A DNA stretch of 64,000 nt from Begonia masoniana (taxonomy: Eukaryota; Streptophyta; Magnoliopsida; Cucurbitales; Begoniaceae). The stretch spans positions 6,369,519 to 6,433,518 of the forward strand of contig CM039514.1 of assembly GCA_022432975.1 (NCBI GenBank), read 5' to 3'. Below the pieces are notes generated by a model, which worked only from the letters and a program-made list of their open reading frames with translations, did no database searches and was not told where the DNA came from. Position numbers and translations under genes: made by a program. Shown here piece after piece: positions 57,102 to 64,000 of the stretch. The number at the start of each line of letters is the position of its first letter. Position 1 is the first letter of the stretch.

Positions 57102-57418
57102 CATAAAATAATAATATGTGTAATTAATGTATCAAATTATAAATAAACAATTAATTATATTAATTACACTTTAACTGTACTAATTTTTGTTCGATACGTC
57201 ATCAAGTTAGAATAGAATACGAGAATAAATATAGCATTATTATAATAAAAATGTAATTAATGCATTACATGACCCATAAACATTATATGGTCTACCCAAT
57301 AGTATTTGAATTAATTATTTTTAAATTACCTATTTAATTAAATAATTATTTTCCTAGAGACTAATACTACGTTTACTTTGTTATTCTATTTTCCAAGCAT
57401 AATTTCTGAAGTGTCAAT
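57102..57418 (+). repeat. Segmental duplication, copy 2, right part
   Basis: Collinear with about 2985-3258: blocks 'aaacaattaattatatta', 'cactttaactg' and 'agttagaatagaata' are shared. Confidence 0.75.
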
Positions 57419-57562
57419 CGAGTCCATACTCTCAATTCTTTTATCGCTCTGCTGAGCAATATTCATATTCACAATATCTGCTAGAGTTATTATAGCTCTC
57501 TGCATCTTCGCAATCTCATCATCACAATTATCATTCTCACTTGTAGATCTTTCTTCGTCCAT
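57386..57562 (-). CDS. Possible small exon, unknown protein
   Basis: The minus strand has an acceptor-like 'ttattgtag' immediately before ATG 57562. It is followed by 58 codons starting MDEERSTSENDNCDDE, acidic and then helical-looking, to a TAG at 57386-57388. I do not recognise it. Upstream sequence is cut by element E at 57587, so any earlier exon would lie beyond it. It overlaps the edge of the segmental duplication, where copy 1 has no such frame. Could be chance. Confidence 0.25.
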   Translation of the reverse strand: MDEERSTSENDNCDDEIAKMQRAIITLADIVNMNIAQQSDKRIESMDSIDTSEIMLGK

Positions 57563-57586
57563 CTACAATAAATCACATATTAATCA

Positions 57587-60298
57587 TGTAGCACCCGGCC
57601 TTTTTATATGTAATTATTTTCCCGAACCATTTCTCGGGATTAATTTAATATAAATGCAATGTGTGTTTTGTTGGAAAACCAAACTAATGTCTAACTAAAC
57701 AAAACACTAAGTTACATTGCATGGAAGGGTAATTAAACAAACAAGCTAGTTGGAAATAGATGGAGGGGTAAATTAGGAAGAAATTAGGGTTGGTGGGAGA
57801 TAATCAATGGATGATTGCCAAGTGGCAATAACTTGCTGAGAAACCTACCTATTCTCCTTCCTTCTACGTAAACATTCATATGCATTTTCCTTCTCTGTAT
57901 TTCTCTCTAAATCCTCTCTTCCAGTTGACAAAACAATATCGAAGTAACTTCGATCTTCTCAGATTTCCCTCCTGCTCCTCCGCTAAGGTAAACATCTACT
58001 AATGCTAACACATTTGGACAAGCAAAAACTATGTGTTTTGCTGAAGTTTAGGTTAAGATATTTGGGAGAGAACTCTCGGTTTTTTTTTTTGTATGAAAAC
58101 GCATTCGCTGTTTTCTACAAATCTGAAATGGAGTTTACTGCATAATCTTCCAAGTTATTTGTTAGCATTTGCAGCTTGTTTAATTTCTCTTCATTGCAGC
58201 AACAGATCCGAGCGTTCTAGAGACATTTGAGCATCTGACACCGCAGCAAACAGGTAAGTTCATGTCAGTTCATGCACCTACGTTGGCCCTTAAGGCCCTA
58301 CAACTTGGAGGTACTAGGTTTGGTTCGGGTAGTTAGGATTTCAGGTTATGTTTTAAGTTAAACATGTTTCCATTATATTCTGTTTTCCCTGTTGTGTTCA
58401 TTCTGTTATCTGTGAATGTTAAGTTTAGGCATCGCACTTATTCATGCATACACGTTTCCTGTAAAATCATGCAAATGTTTTCAGCACTGGTTTTGAAGTA
58501 AGTAAGATAAAATCTGTAATGTAATGTGCGGTTAAGTGTGGACGAGGACTGGCATCCTGTCAAGTACTCCTGTTATGTCCTGAAGTGGCATGTACATCCT
58601 GTTGCGCCAGCTCCTCCTCCCACTTATACCTTCCTGTCCAGTGAAACGTAATGTAATGTAATGTTCATGTATTTGAAAATGTTCATGCATAGCATATGCA
58701 CACTGCATTCCATGTTCTTACTGAGCTCTAGGCTCATAGATGAACTCCCTGTTGTAGGTACGGATCTTCCAGATGAGGAGCTTGAGCCTCAAACTGATGA
58801 ATTGATGTAGTTGGCGGGAGGAGCTCACGGGAAGGTTGCTGCAGTCAGACAAGTGTCATTCCTGTGAGGATGTGTTTTTAATGTAAAGTTATGTTAAGTT
58901 TTGTACAAGTTGTTTTGGGGCTTTAAAACGTTTGAAGTGTATGTCAAGTTCTGTAAAACTTTTGGGATCTTCAAAATGAGGTATAAAAACCAGTGCTAAT
59001 GTTTAAAACCTCTGTATTCGACAGTTGTATTTATGTTTGAAATGTATTGAAACCATTCTGGGAATCTTTCTTTGATTCGTGCATGAATTGTCTCTGGTCA
59101 TGGAGAAATTCTAACAGTAGTTCTTCTGAAATTCTGTTAAGTTTTTTTTCTAGTTTCTGTCATGTTCTAAAACCGTATTTAGATTCGGGTTTTGAAGGTC
59201 TGAAACCTTTATGCCTTCTGGATTTGTGTTCTCCGCTTATCTCTGTCAAAAGTTGTAAATTCTGTCCTTAAATTCCGATTACATCTTCCGGTAGGGACTT
59301 TGCCTGCATCTACCGCCAGAGAGTGATTCTGTTTTAGGTTTACTCCTGCCGGTTTCATTTGATGTCTGCGTCTGCCGATTGTTACTGCTCATTCTGTCTG
59401 TTTTAAACTTCATCTGCCGATGACGTCAGATCATCTTCCGACTGACGTCATCATCTCCTGCCGGTTTCGTTCATTGACTGTATCTGCCGATGACGTCAGA
59501 TCATTTTCCGACTGACGTCATCACCTCCTGCCGATTGTGTTGTTATCTGCCTCTGCCGATTATGTTGGCTAACTTCATCTGCCGGTTGACGTCATCCATT
59601 TTCGGATGACGTCATCACAATCTGCCGGTTTCCACATGCTGTTTTCTCATTCTGATGATGTCACCATTCATTCCGATGACGTCATCGCACCTGCCGATCC
59701 CAATTACTGCTTTCCCCTGCCGATGCTTTCCGCCCAGTTTAAAACTTTGTCTTCCGGTTGACGTCAGCATAAGTCTTCCGCCCAGTTTATAAATTCTCTT
59801 TCTCGGTTGACGTCAGCATAAGTCTTCCGCCCAGTTTATAATTTTGTCTTCCGGTTGACGTCGTCTTCTCTTCCGATGACGTCATACGCCTTTCGCCCAA
59901 CAGCTTCCTGCTTTTATGCTTATGATTTCTGGTTCACTTCCTGTCCATTCTGTTTAATTATTTTCTTCGCCATTTCTTCTCTTCTGTTATTCCTCTCCGA
60001 ATTGTGCATAGTTCTGTTATACACCGTAGCCTTTCACAGTATACTTCTTCCTAGTTTAAGTTCTCTTTAATGTCCCTGTCTTCCTGCATTTTCGTTCTCT
60101 TCTGTTATCCGTTATTGAATCCCGTTTTGCTTTCAACCCCCCAGAGAACTCTTTCTCTCGGTGAAGTTTTAAAGTTTGTAAACGTTCTGTTCCCCGTCCC
60201 GTTTTGAAAAAAAAAATAGTCACCGCTTTCTGTCAACTGTCCCGGAGTGATGGCTCCGATCCTGGACCCCGATTGGGTTCCGGTTCCGGGCTGTCACA
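57587..60298 (+). repeat. Element E 5' LTR
   Basis: 2712 bp, TGTAGCACCCGG to GGGCTGTCACA. Donor-like AAG|GTAAAC (57988), acceptor-like TTGCAG (58199), donor-like CAG|GTAAGT (58254), acceptor-like TTGTAG (58757). Repeat zone 59280-59900. Confidence 0.9.
59421..59884 (+). promoter_or_regulatory. Array of ten TGACGTCA palindromes in the element E LTR
   Basis: TGACGTCA starts at 59421, 59443, 59491, 59513, 59587, 59607, 59677, 59759, 59808 and 59877, within larger repeats of 'ctgccgatgacgtcag' and 'cttccggttgacgtcagc'. TGACGTCA is the known core bound by plant TGA/CREB-like bZIP factors. Whether these sites act as enhancers is inferred. Confidence 0.7.
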
Positions 60299-60302
60299 GT
60301 TA

Positions 60303-60315
60303 TGGTATCAGAGCC
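60303..60315 (+). promoter_or_regulatory. Element E primer-binding site
   Basis: TGGTATCAGAGCC four bases after the LTR end; initiator Met tRNA type. Confidence 0.9.
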
Positions 60316-60467
60316 GCCAGGTTTTAAAAGCGGTTCTGGAAAGATGTCTGATTGCGCAACCCGCCATGTGAGATCGCTCCACCACTTGTAAGTGTTTAAA
60401 TTCCTGTAAAAGCTTTGTTTATTAAATTAGGTTATTCTGTTATTCTGTTTATAGGGCTATCTTAGAA

Positions 60468-63400
60468 ATGGTGAGAGGACATCAGGAAGAATCCAGCGAA
60501 AGCTCTCGGGCCATAGACCGGTTGACAGAATTGGTGGGGGTACAATCCCGCATGGTTGATCGAATGATGGCCAGAGAAGACGACAGAAACAATAACCATG
60601 GAAATAACAATCGTGATAATGCACCGCGAGATAATAGTGGAGACAGATTTCGGCGACTCCAGCCACCCGCATTTGATGGATTATCGACGGACCCTACTCA
60701 TGCCGAAGAATGGATTCGGCAGATTGAACGTATGCTGAATTATGCAGAGGTGGAGGAAAATAAGAAAGTGATATGTGCCTCGTTCTATCTCACCAAGAGT
60801 GCTGGATTTTGGTGGGATACAGTGCAGTCAACCACCGTGGCATTAAGCTGGGAGGGATTTAAAACACTCTTCTACGAGAAGTACTTTGACCGCAGCCTGA
60901 GGAAGGAGAAGTTACTGGAATTCTCTCGATTACGACAGTTTGGAACGGTGGCCGAATATGTTCAAAAGTTTGAGTCGCTATCCCGATATGCAACACACAT
61001 GGTGGCCACTGATGAGAACAAGGTGCATCAGTTTATCCAGGGTTTGAAGATGGACCTCTTACGGGGGATTACATACGGGGGATTTGACGACCCATACGCA
61101 AAGGTGGTAGCTAAGGCTTATCAGTTGGAAGCCTTAGAGGTGAAGTCTCAGAGATATAGAGATTCGTCAAAGAGGGTTTTGCAGCAAAATGTTCCTCTAC
61201 AACAACAACAACAAAAGAGTCAATTTGGACAACCACAACAGCAACAAAACAGAGGTGTTAAGAGACCAAATGAAGTTTCCATTTTCCAGGACAAAGGGAA
61301 GAGACCTATGGGAGCTCCTCAGCTTCCTGTCTGCCCACGTTGCCAGAAGAATCATACAGGAGGCTGCAGGCTTTTTACTGGCCAATGTTTCCGGTGTGGT
61401 AAAGAAGGCCATCAAGTCCGGGATTGTCCGGTGCCTGACACGAGGCCGATCGGTGTTGTGCCTAGAGTGTTTGCGATGATGGAAGATGTTGATGACGCAG
61501 CTCAGCATGCAGCGATTACAGGTACAATTTTAGTATGTGGCGCACCTGCTTATACCTTATGGGACACGGGGGCCACACATTCGTTCGTGGCAGTAGACTA
61601 CATAGTTAGACAAAAATTTCGTAGTGCGTCGTCAGGTCAGCCTTACAGCGTTATGCTACCGTCCGGAGAGTTTATGCACTCCGAGCAGGTTGTGAGGGGT
61701 GATATAGTGTCGATGGGAGACCAGAAATTTTATGCCGATCTTATCGTCATCGGTATGAAAGGGTACGATGTCATTCTGGGGATGGACTGGCTATTTAGAC
61801 ATCATGCCACCATCAACTGTAGGTCCGGGCTTGTGTCATTTAAGCACCCAAATGAAGTAGAGTTCTCTTATCAGGCAGTACCGAAGAAACACTGTATGCC
61901 TGCGATATCTTCCTTGAAAGCCCAACGGCTGATGAAGTCAGGATGCATCGGATTTCTGGCTCACGTGGTGAACGTTCAAAGACAAGGTGATATGGAACTT
62001 CAAAATATTCCGGTGGTTCGAGACTTCCCTGAGGTTTTCTTGGATGACCTACCGGGATTGCCACCAGATCGTGAGATAGAGTTTGAGATCGATGTGTATC
62101 CTGGTGCGGAACCAGTATCGAAGAACCCGTACCGTATGGCACCAATCGAGCTGAAGGAATTAAAGACTCAGCTGAAAGAGTTAGTGGACAAGGGTTTTGT
62201 ACGCCCTAGCTTCTCTCCGTGGGGTGCTCCCGTCTTGTTCGTCAAGAAGAAAGATGGGTCCCTACGGATGTGTATTGACTACCGTGAGCTGAACAAGTTG
62301 ACTATCAAGAATAAGTACCCGTTGCCTAGAATTGACGATTTATTTGACCAGCTACAAGGAGCTCGGGTATTTTCTAAGATTGACTTGCGCTCCGGTTACT
62401 ACCAGTTGAAGGTTAGAGCTGACGATATCCCAAAGACCGCCTTCAGGACCCGGTACGGGCACTACGAGTTCTTGGTGATGTCGTTCGGGTTGACTAATGC
62501 CCCCGCGGCATTTATGGACTTGATGAATAGGGTATTCCAGGAGTTCTTGGACAAATTCGTAATCGTCTTCATCGACGACATCCTGGTTTATTCTCGGACT
62601 GAAGAAGAGCATAGAGAGCACTTGGCTATTGTGCTGTCGACTCTAAAACAGCATCAATTGTTTGCCAAACTATCAAAGTGTGAATTCTGGTTGAACAAGA
62701 TTAATTTCCTAGGCCACGTGGTGTCTGCTGAAGGAGTATCTGTGGACCCGGCCAAGATTGCGGCCGTAAAAGATTGGCCAAAACCAAGGAATGCCAGCGA
62801 AGTACGAAGCTTTATCGGACTAGCTGGTTATTACAGGAAATTCATCAAGGGATTTTCTGTGATAGCGAAGCCTATGACCAGCTTAACAAGGAAGGACATC
62901 AAGTTCAGGTGGTCTGAAGCATGTGAGATAAGCTTTCAGACACTTAAGCAGAAATTAACCACTGCTCCTCTGTTAGTATTGCCAGTTGAAGACGGCAAGT
63001 TCAGCGTATATTGTGATGCGTCGAAAATTTGCTTGGGATGCGTATTGATGCAAGAAGGGAAGGTGGTAGCATACGCGTCCAGACAATTGAAGAGCCATGA
63101 AGAAAACTACCCTACTCATGACCTTGAGTTAGCGGCAGTTGTATTTGCGCTGAAGGTATGGAGACACCACCTATATGGACAGTCATGTGAGGTATTTTTT
63201 GACCACAAGAGTCTGAAGTACATCTTTATTCAGAAAGAATTGAATATGAGGCAGAGGCGGTGGTTAGAATTCGTAAAAGACTACGATGTTGAGATCAAAT
63301 ATCATCCTGGTAAAGCTAATGTGGTAGCTGATGCACTAAGCAGAATGCCAGCTACTATGCAACCAGATACGTCGGCCGTGTCAATGCCTTTGAGGACAGA

Positions 63401-64000
63401 GATTCAGAAGTTTGATATGGAAATAGTTTCTGGACTATCGGCCATACTGGCAGACTTAACATTACGGCCCTCCGTCCTGGACAGAATTAAAGGAGCCCAG
63501 AAGACCAGTTCGAAGGAGATGGCTGATATTGTGAGCAAGTTACCCATGGCCTCTTCCGAGTTCAGCTATTCGGGAGATGGTATTCTGAAGTTCAGGGGTA
63601 GATGGTATGTTCTGAAGGATGAAGAGCTACGGAAGCATATCTTGTCGGAAGCCCATTCGTCTCCTTTCTCTGTGCATCCTGGAAGCACAAAGATGTATCA
63701 GGACTTAAAACTTCACTTCTGGTGGCCGAATATGAAGAATGAAGTGGCCAAGTATGTGGAGTCTTGTATGATATGTCAACAGGTCAAAGCTGAACACCAA
63801 CGACCGAGTGGAATGCTTCAACCTCTTCCGATCCCCGAATGGAAATGGGAGAACATTACGATGGACTTTGTTGTGGGCTTTCCAAGGACGGTTAAAGGCC
63901 ATAATAGCATATGGGTCATAGTGGACAGATTGACAAAATCGGCTCATTTCCTACCTGTGAAGACAACGTACTCTATGGACCAGTATGCGGAATTGTACAT
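60468..64000 (+). CDS. Element E gag-pol polyprotein, open, 3' end outside the window
   Basis: The ATG at 60468 ([12 protein letters not shown]) aligns with the gag start of element D. I read 1177 codons without a stop. Domains by residue: gag to about 320 with a polyglutamine-rich stretch near 245-265 and two zinc knuckles ([12 protein letters not shown] at 289, [14 protein letters not shown] at 307); aspartic protease with DTGATHSF at 366; RT with the catalytic FIDDILVYS (Asp 703 and 704); RNase H with CDASKICLG (Asp 850); integrase zinc domain with HPG at 1070 and cysteines 1100 and 1103; first catalytic Asp at 1133 (TMDFVVG). Catalytic residues seen so far are intact. It makes the particle and enzymes for retrotransposition. 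The rest of integrase and any chromodomain lie beyond the edge, so autonomy cannot be judged. Confidence 0.92.
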   Translation, partial: MVRGHQEESSESSRAIDRLTELVGVQSRMVDRMMAREDDRNNNHGNNNRDNAPRDNSGDRFRRLQPPAFDGLSTDPTHAEEWIRQIERMLNYAEVEENKKVICASFYLTKSAGFWWDTVQSTTVALSWEGFKTLFYEKYFDRSLRKEKLLEFSRLRQFGTVAEYVQKFESLSRYATHMVATDENKVHQFIQGLKMDLLRGITYGGFDDPYAKVVAKAYQLEALEVKSQRYRDSSKRVLQQNVPLQQQQQKSQFGQPQQQQNRGVKRPNEVSIFQDKGKRPMGAPQLPVCPRCQKNHTGGCRLFTGQCFRCGKEGHQVRDCPVPDTRPIGVVPRVFAMMEDVDDAAQHAAITGTILVCGAPAYTLWDTGATHSFVAVDYIVRQKFRSASSGQPYSVMLPSGEFMHSEQVVRGDIVSMGDQKFYADLIVIGMKGYDVILGMDWLFRHHATINCRSGLVSFKHPNEVEFSYQAVPKKHCMPAISSLKAQRLMKSGCIGFLAHVVNVQRQGDMELQNIPVVRDFPEVFLDDLPGLPPDREIEFEIDVYPGAEPVSKNPYRMAPIELKELKTQLKELVDKGFVRPSFSPWGAPVLFVKKKDGSLRMCIDYRELNKLTIKNKYPLPRIDDLFDQLQGARVFSKIDLRSGYYQLKVRADDIPKTAFRTRYGHYEFLVMSFGLTNAPAAFMDLMNRVFQEFLDKFVIVFIDDILVYSRTEEEHREHLAIVLSTLKQHQLFAKLSKCEFWLNKINFLGHVVSAEGVSVDPAKIAAVKDWPKPRNASEVRSFIGLAGYYRKFIKGFSVIAKPMTSLTRKDIKFRWSEACEISFQTLKQKLTTAPLLVLPVEDGKFSVYCDASKICLGCVLMQEGKVVAYASRQLKSHEENYPTHDLELAAVVFALKVWRHHLYGQSCEVFFDHKSLKYIFIQKELNMRQRRWLEFVKDYDVEIKYHPGKANVVADALSRMPATMQPDTSAVSMPLRTEIQKFDMEIVSGLSAILADLTLRPSVLDRIKGAQKTSSKEMADIVSKLPMASSEFSYSGDGILKFRGRWYVLKDEELRKHILSEAHSSPFSVHPGSTKMYQDLKLHFWWPNMKNEVAKYVESCMICQQVKAEHQRPSGMLQPLPIPEWKWENITMDFVVGFPRTVKGHNSIWVIVDRLTKSAHFLPVKTTYSMDQYAELY

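Larger units (their letters stand above)
57587..64000 (+). mobile_element. Tekay-type gypsy retrotransposon (element E), open gag-pol, cut by the window edge
   Basis: 5' LTR 57587-60298, primer site 60303-60315, gag-pol from 60468 open to 64000. Same family as element D, with strong similarity throughout the coding region. The 3' LTR and target-site duplication lie outside the window. Confidence 0.9.

Noticed and set aside
59421..59884. Spaced TGACGTCA repeats considered as a CRISPR-like array
   Set aside because: Spacing is irregular (20 to 80 bp), the repeat unit is short and degenerate, there are no cas genes, and the DNA is plant.

Overview
The window is plant nuclear DNA, most likely from an angiosperm and probably a eudicot. 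It has AT-rich intergenic sequence, spliced plant genes (germin-like protein, a DUF7903-type family, U-box and sugar-transporter fragments) and many nested LTR retrotransposons and TIR elements. No bacterial-type operons, CRISPR arrays, rRNA or tRNA genes were seen. Roughly three quarters of the window is transposon-derived by eye.

Layout. 1-347: two partial gypsy LTRs, one inside the other. 348-3258: first copy of a segmental duplication, carrying a solo LTR and a scar where a germin-like gene has been removed. 3636-15185: an old Tnt1-like Copia element with target-site duplication ATTCA. It is split in its RNase H region by an LTR-type insertion (7808-14200, duplication GAGAA), which is itself split by a solo LTR (11040-13821, duplication TAATC). 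15197-17829 (minus): the only apparently intact member of a DUF7903-type family, seven exons. 18296-18796: an orphan last exon of a hexose/H+ symporter. 20383-21358: fold-back Mutator-like element. 21517-22398: hAT element. 22487-27417 (minus): internally deleted chromovirus with a further solo LTR inside one of its LTRs. 27740-31805: decayed MULE split by a solo LTR. 32031-32342 (minus): first exon of a U-box gene. 33100-38519 (minus): young Reina-type gypsy element inserted in the leader region of a second DUF7903-type copy. 39296-41824: that second copy, a pseudogene. 42709-43860: a third, partial copy made by tandem duplication. 44473-47216 plus 57102-57418: second copy of the segmental duplication, which still has the intact germin-like gene (45307-46270). 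47217-57101: a second fold-back element, split by a decayed Tekay-type gypsy element (47358-56401). 57587-64000: a related Tekay-type element whose gag-pol frame is open to the window edge.

Host genes likely to be functional: the germin-like gene (TATA box, two exons, all four metal ligands, poly(A) signal) and the minus-strand DUF7903-type gene. The rest of the host coding material is broken. No obviously new multi-gene system is visible. The least explained signals are: the Tekay-type LTRs, which share conserved donor- and acceptor-like blocks suggesting an intron-containing leader, plus variable short-repeat zones (one with ten TGACGTCA palindromes); the internal module shared by two fold-back elements with different ends; and the loss of a whole germin gene from one duplicate while its GA-rich promoter flank remains.

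All coordinates were read by hand. Exon boundaries rest on GT/AG (once GC/AG) signals, reading-frame phase and comparison between copies. Family names are from recall, not from a database search.
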